64,000 bases of DNA from Rhizobiaceae bacterium (GCA_019635775.1 JAHBYU010000007.1:62001-126000), one strand, 5' to 3'; positions 55,140 to 64,000 are shown, counted from the first letter of the stretch. The notes: generated by a model not told the origin, from the letters alone. Translations and numbers: made by a program.

Positions 55140-55173
55140 AGACACCGGTTCCCGAGATGGGGCGCCGGTGTCT
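55140..55173 (-). other. Second hairpin just after rpmA
   Basis: AGACACCGG and CCGGTGTCT form a perfect 9-bp stem with a 16-base loop, 15 bases past the rpmA stop. No T run follows. It may back up the adjacent terminator or protect the mRNA end. Confidence 0.4.
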
Positions 55174-55187
55174 TGGTGCGGAACCGG

Positions 55188-55457
55188 CTACTCCGCTGCT
55201 TCCTGCGTCGGGTTTACCGACACATAGGTACGGCCATTGGCTTTCTTGCGGAACGCGACGGCGCCAGCCTCGAGCGCAAACAGCGTATGATCCTTGCCCA
55301 TGCCGACATTGACGCCGGGATGCCAGGTCGTGCCGCGCTGACGCACGATAATGTTTCCGGGAATGACGGCTTCGCCGCCGAACTTCTTCACGCCAAGGCG
55401 CTTGGATTCCGAGTCACGACCGTTGCGCGACGAACCGCCAGCTTTCTTGTGTGCCAT
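55188..55457 (-). CDS. rpmA: 50S ribosomal protein L27
   Basis: An 89-residue ribosomal protein. [20 protein letters not shown] at the N-terminus, the tail reaching the peptidyl transferase centre, fixes the start and shows no cleavable Firmicutes-type extension. [13 protein letters not shown] and [12 protein letters not shown] follow. It lies 26 bases after rplU. Confidence 0.97.
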   Translation of the reverse strand: MAHKKAGGSSRNGRDSESKRLGVKKFGGEAVIPGNIIVRQRGTTWHPGVNVGMGKDHTLFALEAGAVAFRKKANGRTYVSVNPTQEAAE

Positions 55458-55483
55458 GGTCTATCTCCTTAAGTCGCTACTCT

Positions 55484-56152
55484 TTACTCTGATTCCTTGG
55501 TCGCCGCAGCATCTTTGTCGACCTGCGCACGCGGCGGCTTGCCTGCGAGAAGTTCCTTGGCCTGCGCCACCCACTCCTCGCGCTCAATGCGGCCGCCCAG
55601 CGAAAGATCTTCGTCAAGCTTGGCGATTTCGGCCTTCTTGAGCTTGGAGATAGACGTCAGCGTGCCGTAGCCAGCGTCGGTCATCTTCCCCTTCAGTACG
55701 TCGCCAATGCCGCTGATCAAGGAGATATCGTCCACGACATCGGCCTTGGCTGCCTTTGCCTTCGCGGGCTTTGCCTTGGGAGCGTCCGCAGCCTTTTCCT
55801 CAGCCTTCTTTGCCGAAGCCTTCTTGGAAGGCTTGGCGCCACCGATCAGGATCTCATCGATGCGAACAGTCGTTTCATACTGCCGATGCCCACGGCGACG
55901 CTTCGAGTTCTGGCGACGACGCTTCTTGAAGGCGATAACCGTCGCTGCGCGCCCCTGAGCAACGACCTCCGCCGTCACAAGCGCGCCGTCGACGAACGGT
56001 GCGCCGATTGTGACGCTGTCGCCTTCGCCGTGCGCCAGCACATGGCCAATCTCAACGATGTCACCGACTTCGCCGGTGACCTTTTCGATCTTCAACACAT
56101 CATTGGCGGCGACGCGATACTGCTTGCCGCCCGTTTTGATGACTGCGAACAT
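55484..56152 (-). CDS. rplU: 50S ribosomal protein L21 with C-terminal extension
   Basis: A 222-residue protein. Residues 1-103 are normal L21 ([14 protein letters not shown] through [15 protein letters not shown]). A Lys/Ala linker (about 110-145) then leads to an added domain (about 148-205; [19 protein letters not shown]) with a helix-hairpin-helix look, followed by an acidic tail. Such extended L21 proteins are known in rhizobia; the role of the extra domain is not established. GAAAGG lies before the ATG at 56152. Confidence 0.94.
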   Translation of the reverse strand: MFAVIKTGGKQYRVAANDVLKIEKVTGEVGDIVEIGHVLAHGEGDSVTIGAPFVDGALVTAEVVAQGRAATVIAFKKRRRQNSKRRRGHRQYETTVRIDEILIGGAKPSKKASAKKAEEKAADAPKAKPAKAKAAKADVVDDISLISGIGDVLKGKMTDAGYGTLTSISKLKKAEIAKLDEDLSLGGRIEREEWVAQAKELLAGKPPRAQVDKDAAATKESE

Positions 56153-56422
56153 TTTTTGCCTTTCGCTGTTCGGTCGGCCTTCTGGATTGCTCGGAAGCGA
56201 TCCGGCCGTCTTTTTGTCAGTCTCGGGTTCAAAAACATTGCCGGCGCGGAGGGACTCCACGCCGGATGCGGGGTGTCCCTAGACGAAGCGCGCCGCCAAG
56301 TCAAGCAAAACGCCTAGAGTTCCGCGCTGTTGCAACAAAGCTGCTTTCCGCAACAAATGGCCTTGTAACCCGGAAAGACCGCCGTTATCTAGTGCCGCGC
56401 GCAGAAGCGCCTACCACGCTGC

Positions 56423-56512
56423 GGAGAAGTGGCTGAGTGGTTGAAAGCACCGCACTCGAAATGCGGCATACTCGCAAGGGTATCGGGGGTTCGAATCCCT
56501 CCTTCTCCGCCA
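56423..56512 (+). tRNA. tRNA-Ser (anticodon CGA)
   Basis: A 90-base class II tRNA: acceptor GGAGAAG / CTTCTCC, anticodon loop CTCGAAA giving CGA, a long variable arm, GGGTTCGAATCCC T-arm, discriminator G and encoded CCA. It decodes UCG. It marks the edge between conserved genes and the accessory region. Confidence 0.95.
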
Positions 56513-56747
56513 TCTTCCGTTACACAGTCTGTCGGTAAGCGATTGTAAACGCGCGGCAATACCGTGTGTCATGGCTGTTTGGCGGACAGGCTTGGCGGCT
56601 TTCAGGCGTTGTTGGCGGACAGATGTTTGTCTAAAGCCCGGAACGCTGCGGGTTACGGGTTTCCGCTGCACCGTCTGTCCGACAGTCTGTTGTCCGACCC
56701 GGCTATGACAATCACTCCGGCGTGGTGTCGTCCCTACGGGGTTCGCG
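56513..56747 (+). other. Gene-free stretch after tRNA-Ser with short repeats
   Basis: No gene is supported. TTGGCGGACAG occurs twice within about 50 bases, and related GTCTGTCCGAC-like units appear in inverted orientation near 56680. It may be a remnant of an integration edge; no long direct repeat of the tRNA end was noticed nearby. Confidence 0.35.
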
Positions 56748-57133
56748 CTAAGTTGCAGACTCGTCAGTTCGATCGCCCGAGTACTGGTTCGCCCAGGGAA
56801 GGCCATGAAGCCAGCTTTCGCGCCGAGGTGTCCAGAGCTCGTAAGTCGGAACTAGATTGGACGGCGCCTCGTCGAGAGAGCCGACCATGATTTCGGCTTC
56901 ATCCGGTCTGAGTGAAAATACCCTGCTACCGCAGCGCGGGCAAACGAGCGACCTCGGTAGGTCGCGACGTGAGAGGCAGTGCGGAAATCTCTTCGAGACC
57001 AGATGGCGAAGAGGGTAAAGGCGGAGCCGCTGGTCTGGCGGCAGTCGGTGCAATGGCACAATCCCACTCGCAGCGGATCGCCAGACACTTCGAAGCCGAC
57101 TTCGCCGCATTGACATCTACCTGTTCTGACCAT
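56748..57133 (-). pseudogene. GFA/CENP-V family protein, single-base frameshift
   Basis: Read in two frames this encodes a normal GFA-family (glutathione-dependent formaldehyde-activating enzyme-like) zinc protein of about 128 residues. The first frame gives GRCQCGEVGFEVSG, LCHCTDCRQTSGSAF and ATYRGRSF. The second gives CPRCGSRVFSL, EIMVGSLDEAP and LHGLPWANQY. Adding one T to the TTT at 56942-56944 (minus strand) joins them as RGRSF-CPRCGS, the family pattern. It is either a recent inactivating deletion or a sequencing error in a homopolymer. ATG at 57133. Confidence 0.8.
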
Positions 57134-57332
57134 GGTCACTCGCCTGGCTTGGATGCGGGTGGCGTGTCTTGGGTATGTGAGCGGGACTGGTGTCCCCATC
57201 AGGCGTCCGTGAAGGAACGTGCTCTGCGCCTGGCGGAATTTCTTTCGGTGGCTTTTTACCGAAGGCTGGCCCTTTGGGATTGGGAGCCGGATCGTCTCGA
57301 ACGTCGCGAGTCGGTTGCTTGGGGTCACTCAT
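57117..57332 (-). CDS. Small disordered hypothetical protein
   Basis: A 71-residue, Pro/Lys/Asp-rich protein beginning MSDPKQPTRDVRDDP, with FGKKPPKEIPPGAEHVPSR in the middle; no fold or membrane segment is predicted. GGATGAGG lies upstream of the ATG. Its end overlaps the GFA start by 17 bases, suggesting translational coupling. Unrecognised; composition suggests a real but unstructured protein. Confidence 0.45.
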   Translation of the reverse strand: MSDPKQPTRDVRDDPAPNPKGPAFGKKPPKEIPPGAEHVPSRTPDGDTSPAHIPKTRHPHPSQASDHGQNR

Positions 57333-57762
57333 GGCAAGCCTCATCCGGAAACGATGGAGGGCCGTCAAGTCGCCGTCGTCGGTCTGTCGCGTGCCAACAA
57401 GACGTCTCTCATGCCAGGACGGCAATATCTCCGCGAACAAACTCTGCCACCAGGCCATCTCCACTCCTGTCAAGTGGGCGCAACTCTATTGCGGGCTCAA
57501 AGTTCCGAGGCTTTCGAAATGGGGCCAACCATCCTTTCCGCAGATCCAGTGCATTTGCCGGAAGTCGGAAGTCGGGGAACCATACAATGCAGGGAGGGTT
57601 ATTCGCCTTTCACCGCAGCGCGCGTGAACGCACACGTGGAAGCCGGGGCGTCGTTGCCGCAGACGACAGACGCAGACCCCCTCAATGAGCGTCGACGGCA
57701 TGAAGTGCGCTGCGCTCAATAGGTGTCCGACCGGAATTGCCCCTAGCTGAGAGGATCGACAT
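57333..57762. other. 430-base region without a supported gene
   Basis: Several open frames cross this divergent interval on both strands, but none shows a domain, consistent codon use or a ribosome site. It must hold the promoter of the proteasome-like gene, whose ribosome site (GAGAGGA) is at its right end. Confidence 0.4.
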
Positions 57763-58458
57763 ATGACCGTTGTACTTGCCACCGTGTGCCAGGATGGGGT
57801 GGTGATCGGCTCGGACTCGCAGATCACCGACAAGGGTCGCGGCATGACTTATCCCGCCGAGAAGTTGCACCCATTGGGTAAGTCAGCGGCGTGGGGCGGC
57901 AGCGGCGCGCGATCGGTGCTGTTTGACGTGGAACGGTGCTTCAATGAGAACAGCGCGGCCATTCTTGAGGCACCCGATATTGGACGCGCGCTTCAGGAAC
58001 GGATACTCCCGATCCTGCGCCATCACTACGATACGTTCATCGCTGACGTGCCGGGCGAAGACGACGGCGGGACGCCATCGGCCTATGTGATGGCTGCAGG
58101 ATTTCGAGACGGCGAACCATGGATCGTAGAGATAATGCCTTCCGGCATGATCGGGCACTACGCCGATATCGGATTTCATGCGATCGGCAGCGGCGCCGCG
58201 ATGGCTCAGCAGGCCGGCTCGCTTCTATCCCATTTCCATTTGACCGAGCGATCCCTGCGTTTCGGTTGCGCGGCTGTCCTAAGAGTTCTGCAGGCTCTCG
58301 ACCTGACCTCGGCTAGCGTCGGTGAACCTTTCAGCCTGTGTCGCATCGACAAGAACGGTGCCCACCATCTCAACGACAGGGACATCGAGCAGGTGAGCAA
58401 GGACGTGCGCCGATGGGAGCAGGCCGAACAAGCCGCAATAGCCGACATATTCGATTGA
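57763..58458 (+). CDS. Free-standing proteasome beta-type Ntn hydrolase
   Basis: A 231-residue protein with the 20S proteasome/HslV fold. After removal of Met1 the residues count as Thr1 (TVVLATV), Asp17 (GSDSQ), Lys33 (AEKLH) and Gly47 (GSG), exactly the catalytic set of active beta subunits. Later blocks YVMAAGFRDGEPWIVEI and HAIGSGAAMAQQAGSL fit the rest of the fold. It is not HslV, which is shorter and paired with hslU, and no ATPase, alpha subunit, or Anbu-type partner genes lie nearby. GAGAGGA precedes the ATG. Substrate and assembly unknown. Confidence 0.82.
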   Translation: MTVVLATVCQDGVVIGSDSQITDKGRGMTYPAEKLHPLGKSAAWGGSGARSVLFDVERCFNENSAAILEAPDIGRALQERILPILRHHYDTFIADVPGEDDGGTPSAYVMAAGFRDGEPWIVEIMPSGMIGHYADIGFHAIGSGAAMAQQAGSLLSHFHLTERSLRFGCAAVLRVLQALDLTSASVGEPFSLCRIDKNGAHHLNDRDIEQVSKDVRRWEQAEQAAIADIFD

Positions 58459-58603
58459 GCAGTTTCACGATCATTTCTTGAATTCCGAGATGGAAGCGCT
58501 ATCCACCTCCCCGCAGATGTCCAGCCAGCCGCTGCTACTCGAAAGGGAATATCAGCTGCCACCAAGTGCCCGATGGCTCGTACACGCATGCCAGAGCGGT
58601 ACG

Positions 58604-59017
58604 CTAAGGTCTCGGTAGTGGGTCAGCGAACGGAACTCCTGGCTCGCAGACATAGAACAGGACCATGCGGGCAGGGACGTCGCCTCGGTTACGGCCAGTC
58701 ATTGCGATGCCAGCGGGCTCAACGAATACCTGCCCGGCCCCGATTGTTAACGGGGCCCGATCGTCAAGTTCCAGCGTGAACGTGCCTTCGGTGACGTAGA
58801 CCGTGACCGGGAAGCGATGCGAGTGGTAGGGTGTTACGTCGCCGGGCAACAACGTTGCGAACAGCACCCTTACCTCCTGCTCTGGCAACGCGGGCATGCC
58901 CTGAACCAGTTCACGATGGAGAGACGTTAGTTTCGCCATGCCTCTATCTTGAGCACTGCGCGTCACGCCGACACTCAAGCCTGCGATCATCGTCTCGACA
59001 TTGCTCTTCTCGTGCAT
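58604..59017 (-). CDS. Cupin-domain protein
   Basis: A 137-residue single-domain cupin. The metal motif appears as TPYHSHRFPVTVYVTEGTF (HxH-x4-type with late Glu) and the second motif as IGAGQVFVEPAGIAM. GGAGG lies 6 bases before the ATG at 59017. It is divergent from the LysR gene, which probably regulates it. Small cupins of this kind may bind or isomerise a small molecule; function unknown. Confidence 0.8.
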   Translation of the reverse strand: MHEKSNVETMIAGLSVGVTRSAQDRGMAKLTSLHRELVQGMPALPEQEVRVLFATLLPGDVTPYHSHRFPVTVYVTEGTFTLELDDRAPLTIGAGQVFVEPAGIAMTGRNRGDVPARMVLFYVCEPGVPFADPLPRP

Positions 59018-59077
59018 GGCAGCCTCCTGTGGTGGGGGAACGCTAGCGGGGGCTTGCCTGCGGCGGGAGCAGCGTGT

Positions 59078-59107
59078 TTGCAAAACGGTCGTGCAAAAGT
59101 GCATAAT
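59078..59107 (+). promoter_or_regulatory. Putative LysR-gene promoter and repeat-type binding site
   Basis: TTGCAA (59078-59083), an 18-base spacer and CATAAT (59102-59107) form a plausible promoter. TGCAAAA repeats at 59079 and 59092, with TGCATAA at 59100, suggest a regulator site. The start point would fall at or next to the GTG at 59113, implying a leaderless mRNA. Confidence 0.45.
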
Positions 59108-59112
59108 GGGAC

Positions 59113-60006
59113 GTGTTCGACTGGAACGACCTGCGCCATCTGATCGCCGTCTCGCGCCACGGCAGCACGCTCGCTGCGGCGAAGGCTCTTGGCGTCAACC
59201 AGTCCACTGTTCATCGCCGGCTGGCGGAGCTTGAAAGACGAACCGGCCTTTCATTGGTGCAACGGCACCCTTCTGGCTACCGCCTGTCGGAGATCGGCGA
59301 GGCCTTGATCGGCAATGTCCTTGCAGTCGAGGCTGCCGTTTCGAACCTTGAACACAATGTTCGGGCGCTCAAAAACGACCTGAAGGGTGTCATCCGGCTC
59401 ACCTGTCCTGAACCCACCGTGTCGCGCATTGCGGCCAGCGGCCTCCTCGACGGCTTTCATGATCGCTATCCCGGCCTGACGGTACAGTTCATCACCAGCG
59501 ACCGTTATCTCGATATTGCCAAGGGGGAGGCGGACGTGGCGTTCCGATCGGGTGAACCTGCCGACGAAACTCTCTTCGGTCGAAAGATCTGCGATTCCGT
59601 CTGGGCGATCTACGCGAGCAGGAACTATGTCCAGCAGCACGGACGGCCGGCTAGCATCGCGGAGTTGGCTGACCACGACCTGATAGGCTTTGACGGCATC
59701 ATGCAAAATCATCGCGTTGCGAAATGGTTGCCAGGCGCTGTACCCAACGCGCGCATCGTCAACCGCAACAACAGCATGCTTGGCACGCTGTCGGCCGTGA
59801 AGGCAGGCATTGGCATCGCGCCACTGCCAACGACGCTTGGCGACGCGGAGGAGACGTTGGTGCAGGTGCTGCCACCGGTCGAGGAACTTGCCCGTGCCTG
59901 GTATCTCCTGACCACTTCCGATCTTCGCAAGACACCGCGTATCGCTGCCTTCGTTGACCACGTGCTTGATAATATCCCAGCACTCAGGACAGCGCTGATC
60001 GGATAA
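59113..60006 (+). CDS. LysR-family transcriptional regulator
   Basis: A 297-residue regulator. The N-terminal HTH (about 3-62; WNDLRHLIAVSRHGSTLAAA, then LGVNQSTVHRRL) precedes a LysR substrate-binding domain (about 90-290; GIGIAPLPTTLGD). The GTG start is required to include the full HTH; a -10-like CATAAT ends 5 bases before it. It probably controls the divergent cupin gene. Ligand unknown. Confidence 0.9.
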   Translation: MFDWNDLRHLIAVSRHGSTLAAAKALGVNQSTVHRRLAELERRTGLSLVQRHPSGYRLSEIGEALIGNVLAVEAAVSNLEHNVRALKNDLKGVIRLTCPEPTVSRIAASGLLDGFHDRYPGLTVQFITSDRYLDIAKGEADVAFRSGEPADETLFGRKICDSVWAIYASRNYVQQHGRPASIAELADHDLIGFDGIMQNHRVAKWLPGAVPNARIVNRNNSMLGTLSAVKAGIGIAPLPTTLGDAEETLVQVLPPVEELARAWYLLTTSDLRKTPRIAAFVDHVLDNIPALRTALIG

Positions 60007-60037
60007 GGCGCCTCTCTTGATAGCGCTTCCACGGGTG

Positions 60038-60934
60038 CTAACTGCACCACGGCCGAGGCGTCGGCGGACAACTGGTGGCACCACAGATGAAGGGTTCCGC
60101 CAGGCCTTCGGATATCAGGATGTCGCCGACATTGCGGCCGTCGACGCGGAGAATACCGCAACTGCGGCCGTAGTTGCAGGCATTGGTCCCTTCGGTGCCA
60201 GGCTTGCAGGCACAGCCGACGCGTTCGAGACTCAGCCTGCCCTTCGAGAGCAACTGGCGGAGACGAGCCTTGGCCTTTTGGCCGAGCGCGCGCTCTTCGG
60301 CACAGCCGGGTTCGATTGTCTCGGGGGTATTGAAGCCGACCAGGCGTGTCCCTTTCCGCTCGCCGTTGACGCGGATCGTATCGCCATCGGTAATGCTGAA
60401 GTCGTTCAGCGCAATGTTGGACTGGGTGAACCGCTGCGTAGACGTTGGCGCTGTCATCAGTCCGCTACCGCTGAATGAAGGCATGTCCTTGTCGATCAGC
60501 GACGCGACGAGCGCCACCACGGCAACAACCGCGAACGCCATCAGCTGATAGCCAATCCGCCTCCCAAACCAGCTGCGGCGGTATGGCCGGTAGCCGCTGC
60601 GGCGCTGAGGCCGATAGCTGTTGCGGCTCTGAGGTCGGGCATACAGAACGACGTTTGCCGGTCGTTGGTAATGCTGACGCTGTGCGGGCGCGGAAATGAT
60701 CTCGTTCAGCTTGGCGAGCTGTTTGTCGCTGAGGCGAACATTGTGGCCGTACCTGTCGATGCGGCCGTTGATGTCGACAAGGAACTTGATCTGCCATTGG
60801 CTGAGCCGCCCGCCAGTCACGGCCTTGCTGATCTTCAGCTTCAGCTCTTCGAGTTCCTCTTTCGTGTAAGTCACCGGACCTTGCCCCCCAATGAGAAGCA
60901 TCCAGAAGGTCGACGGATGCATCGCATTGGTCAT
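60038..60934 (-). CDS. Membrane-anchored thermonuclease (SNase-like) protein
   Basis: A 298-residue protein. An N-terminal soluble part (YTKEELEELKLKISKAV, WQIKFLVDINGRIDRYGHN), an Arg/Tyr/Ser-rich linker and a membrane segment (about 130-150, AVVAVVALVASLI) precede the nuclease domain. Catalytic pattern: ITDGDTIRVNG, RLVGFNTPETIEP and LSLERVGC give the Asp, Arg-Glu and second Arg. The domain has extra Cys (GCACKPGT, CNYGRSCG). The nuclease probably faces the periplasm. Start uncertain (ATG at 60934 or 12 bases later). Confidence 0.8.
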   Translation of the reverse strand: MTNAMHPSTFWMLLIGGQGPVTYTKEELEELKLKISKAVTGGRLSQWQIKFLVDINGRIDRYGHNVRLSDKQLAKLNEIISAPAQRQHYQRPANVVLYARPQSRNSYRPQRRSGYRPYRRSWFGRRIGYQLMAFAVVAVVALVASLIDKDMPSFSGSGLMTAPTSTQRFTQSNIALNDFSITDGDTIRVNGERKGTRLVGFNTPETIEPGCAEERALGQKAKARLRQLLSKGRLSLERVGCACKPGTEGTNACNYGRSCGILRVDGRNVGDILISEGLAEPFICGATSCPPTPRPWCS

Positions 60935-61038
60935 TGTCGGCGATCTGTGTTGCCAAATACTAACCGGATACTGGCGTCTGTCGGCTGGACTATCGAGACG
61001 AGGCACGCAATGCTCCCCGCCGGAACAATCTGGAGGCA

Positions 61039-62274
61039 ATGACCATGGCCCGCAAGCGCGCCATGTCACAACGAGAGGTCGACGCGCTGAAGAAGCCAGG
61101 CATGACCTGCGTGTCCGACAGTCTTTATCTGCAGATCCGCGACCAGGGCACGAGGAGCTGGCTCTTCCGCTATTGGGTCGAGGGAAAGCCAAAGGTAGTT
61201 GGTCTGGGTGCCGCCAAGGATTTTACGCTGGCAGAAGCCCGCGACAAGGCGGAACGCCTGCGCCTTGCGATCAGGGACGGGGCTGACCCCGCACAAGAGA
61301 AGAAGGCCCGACGTAGCGCCCGCAAGGCCGAACGTGCGGCTGCAAACGGAGGGACTGCATCGGACGGTGATAAAGTTCCGACCTTCGAGGAATGCGGCCG
61401 GGAGTATGTGTGGTCCCATGAATCCTCGTGGAAGAATGACAAGCATCGAGCCCAATGGACCTCCACGCTGAAGGCCTATGTCTATCCCGTCATCGGAAAG
61501 AAGCCGGTCGATCAGGTCGGCATCGAGGACATTCTGTCCATTCTCAAACCCATCTGGACGACGAAAGCGCCGACAGCTGGCAACATCCGCGGCAGGATCG
61601 ACAAGATCCTGGGCTGGGCCACCGCCATGGGCTATCGCTCCGGCGACAACCCGGCTTCTCGTGACGGACCGCTCCAGCATCTGCTGCCGTCAATCGGCAA
61701 GATGAAGCGGGACAAGAAGCATCATGCTGCTGTGCCATACAAGGAGGTGCCGGCGGTGGTGGCTGAACTCGGGAAGCTTGGCTCCACCAGCGCCACAGCG
61801 CTTATCTTCACCATCCTGACGGCCGCCCGCACCGGCGAGACGCTCGGCGCAACCTGGGACGAGATCAATCTGGAGACAAAACTCTGGACGATTCCCGCCT
61901 CGCGCATGAAGGCAGGTTCAGAGCATCGAGTACCGCTGGCCGACGAGGTTACCGTCTTGCTCAGGTCACTGCCGCGCGACGAGACCAACCCGCATCTCTT
62001 CCGCGGCGCACGGGCGAAGACGCTGTCCAACATGGCCATGCTGCAGTGTCTTCGCGGCATCCGCGACGACGGCGCCACCGTGCACGGTTTCCGTGCCGCC
62101 TTCTCGACCTGGGCGCGCGAGCAGACCGACTACGCCCATGAGATCATCGAGGCCGCGCTCGCCCACATCCAGTCCAACGCCGTCATCGCTGCCTACGCAA
62201 GAACGACCTATCTCGATCGGCGGCGGGAGTTGTTGGGTGAGTGGGCGAGGTATTGCTTCGGCACCAGGGCCTGA
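61039..62274 (+). CDS. P4-type tyrosine recombinase (integrase)
   Basis: A 411-residue site-specific integrase. The N-terminal DUF4102 arm-binding domain (LYLQIRDQGTRSWLFRY) and a SAM-like core domain (about 105-200) precede the catalytic domain with Arg (TAARTGETLGATWDEI), HGFR (VHGFRAAFSTWA) and the Tyr in NAVIAAYARTTYLDRR. CTGGAGG precedes the ATG. All key residues are present, so it appears active. It heads a restriction-modification operon, a common island arrangement. Confidence 0.92.
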   Translation: MTMARKRAMSQREVDALKKPGMTCVSDSLYLQIRDQGTRSWLFRYWVEGKPKVVGLGAAKDFTLAEARDKAERLRLAIRDGADPAQEKKARRSARKAERAAANGGTASDGDKVPTFEECGREYVWSHESSWKNDKHRAQWTSTLKAYVYPVIGKKPVDQVGIEDILSILKPIWTTKAPTAGNIRGRIDKILGWATAMGYRSGDNPASRDGPLQHLLPSIGKMKRDKKHHAAVPYKEVPAVVAELGKLGSTSATALIFTILTAARTGETLGATWDEINLETKLWTIPASRMKAGSEHRVPLADEVTVLLRSLPRDETNPHLFRGARAKTLSNMAMLQCLRGIRDDGATVHGFRAAFSTWAREQTDYAHEIIEAALAHIQSNAVIAAYARTTYLDRRRELLGEWARYCFGTRA

Positions 62275-62415
62275 TGGGCAGCGTCAACAGGCCGTCATCG
62301 CTTATCCTAAGCAGTGAGGATGCCTCAATAAAGCGATGCGCTTCGGCGAATGGCTGCCGTGTCGAAACAATGGCCAACTTTTCTCTGTAGGAAGAAGACT
62401 GCAGCTTTCCACCGA

Positions 62416-62465
62416 TTGACTCGCCGGAGCCAGTGTTATAAATCTCTGTAAATCACTTTACAGAG
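62416..62465 (+). promoter_or_regulatory. hsdS promoter with inverted-repeat operator
   Basis: TTGACT (62416-62421) and TATAAA (62437-62442), 15 bases apart, form a plausible promoter. CTCTGTAAA (62444-62452) and TTTACAGAG (62457-62465) are a perfect 9-bp inverted repeat with spacer TCAC, ending 6 bases before the hsdS ATG and containing its AGAGG ribosome site. Regulator not identified. Confidence 0.6.
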
Positions 62466-62471
62466 GTTTTC

Positions 62472-63061
62472 ATGCGGCTCGCGGAGCTCTCTGACATTCA
62501 CTCCGGTTACACGGCGCGCGGCAGGCTCGATCCGCTGCCGGAGGGTGGCGTGCCGGCGCTGCAGCTGCGTGACGTCGGAACAAACGGCGAAGCGCCAGGC
62601 CCGGACTTCCAGAGGTACGACCTGGGCAGACTGTCCGACCGATACTTCGTCCGCGGCGGTGAGGTCGTCTTTCGCTCGCGTGGCGAGCCGAACGCTGCGG
62701 CGGCCATTCCCGATCCGCTGCCGGAGTCCGTCGTTGTCATCGTCCCGTTGGTGATCGTTCGCCCGGACAAGGACCGAGTTCTCCCCGAATACCTGGCGTG
62801 GGCCATCAACCAGCCCGACGCGCAGCGCAGGCTCGGAGCGGAGGCGCAGGGCACAAGCCTCAGGATGATTCCGATGGCGGTCCTCGAGAACCTCGAGATC
62901 GCCGTGCCCGACCTGCCCACGCAGAAACGCATTGTCGAACTCAATGCTCTTGCCCAGCAGGAGGGACAGCTGCTCCGCCAGCTCGCCGCACGCAGGGAAG
63001 AACTCGTAAGCGCCATTCTCGGCGAAGCCGCGAAGGCCGCCGACCGGAAGGAAATTGCCTG

Positions 63062-63062
<1 letters not shown>
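62472..63062 (+). CDS. hsdS: Type I restriction-modification specificity subunit, half-length
   Basis: A 196-residue HsdS-like protein with one target-recognition domain (MRLAELSDIHSGYTARGRLD to about 145) and one conserved helical spacer (PTQKRIVELNALAQQEGQLL). Normal HsdS proteins have two of each and about 400 residues. Two copies would have to dimerise, predicting a palindromic, bipartite target. Its stop shares a base with the hsdM start (TGATG). Being complete at both ends it is not an obvious truncation. Confidence 0.83.

Positions 63063-64000
<938 letters not shown>

Noticed and set aside
56423..56512. tRNA-Ser as the proven attachment site of the integrase at 61039
   Set aside because: The two are 4.5 kb apart and no second copy of the tRNA end is visible before the window closes, so it stays a hypothesis.
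56411..56806. 131-codon minus-strand frame over tRNA-Ser with an RRRDSNPRY peptide
   Set aside because: The same type of artefact: the peptide comes from reading the tRNA gene backwards.
57763..58458. Calling this gene hslV
   Set aside because: It is longer than HslV, lacks hslU beside it, and its later motifs do not match the HslV pattern; only the catalytic positions are shared.

Overview
The window is high-GC DNA from an alphaproteobacterium, most probably a Rhizobiales member close to Mesorhizobium or Aminobacter. Supporting signs are the ehu/eut ectoine genes, the asnO-ngg osmolyte pair, DUF2849 and DUF934 proteins tied to cysI/cysH/cysG, an L21 protein with a long C-terminal extension, and an EcfG-type GGAAC-N17-CGTT promoter. 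The genus is inferred from gene content only; no search was run.

Region 1 (1-10717) is an ectoine/5-hydroxyectoine uptake and catabolic locus. doeA (ectoine hydrolase) and an ArgE-like M20 deacetylase (cut by the window edge) run leftward. ehuBCDA (ABC importer), eutB, eutC, an AsnC/Lrp regulator, doeC and doeD run rightward. A perfect 16-bp palindrome lies in the divergent promoter region. Together the genes would import ectoine, open the ring, deacetylate N-acetyl-diaminobutyrate, transaminate it and oxidise aspartate semialdehyde to aspartate. eutA is not seen.

Region 2 (10739-17118) is a second, unassigned catabolic module: a beta-keto acid cleavage enzyme (DUF849), an RpiR regulator, a class III aminotransferase, a polar amino-acid ABC importer and a C45 Ntn-type amide hydrolase. 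Region 3 (17104-27394, leftward) is a ten-gene, mostly overlapping operon: a PotABCD-like importer, an ATZ/TRZ amidohydrolase, a DUF4432 protein, a DoeB-like deacetylase, an EutB-like PLP lyase, a Gfo/Idh/MocA oxidoreductase and an amidohydrolase-2 protein. It is divergent from an IclR regulator. Its substrate is unknown, and it reuses two enzyme types of ectoine breakdown. In all three loci a hairpin lies just after the solute-binding protein gene.

Region 4 (28519-36494) holds a FAD-linked 2-hydroxyacid dehydrogenase, a MarR regulator divergent from asnO-ngg (synthesis of the osmolyte N-acetylglutaminylglutamine amide), a P1B-type metal ATPase and tRNA-Arg(CCG). Region 5 (36649-56512) is mostly core genome: assimilatory sulfate reduction and siroheme synthesis, a KefB/YbaL-type antiporter, PBP1A, small stress-type membrane proteins, RNase D, an LLM oxidoreductase, an MBL hydrolase, the rplU-rpmA-GNAT-obgE-proB-proA-nadD series, and tRNA-Ser(CGA).

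Region 6 (56513-64000) is accessory: a frameshifted GFA-family gene, a free-standing proteasome beta-like hydrolase with an intact Thr1/Asp17/Lys33 set, a cupin divergent from a possibly leaderless LysR gene, a membrane-anchored thermonuclease, a P4-type integrase, and the start of a type I restriction-modification operon with a half-length HsdS behind an inverted-repeat operator. The window ends inside hsdM. No rRNA, CRISPR array or intact insertion sequence was seen.
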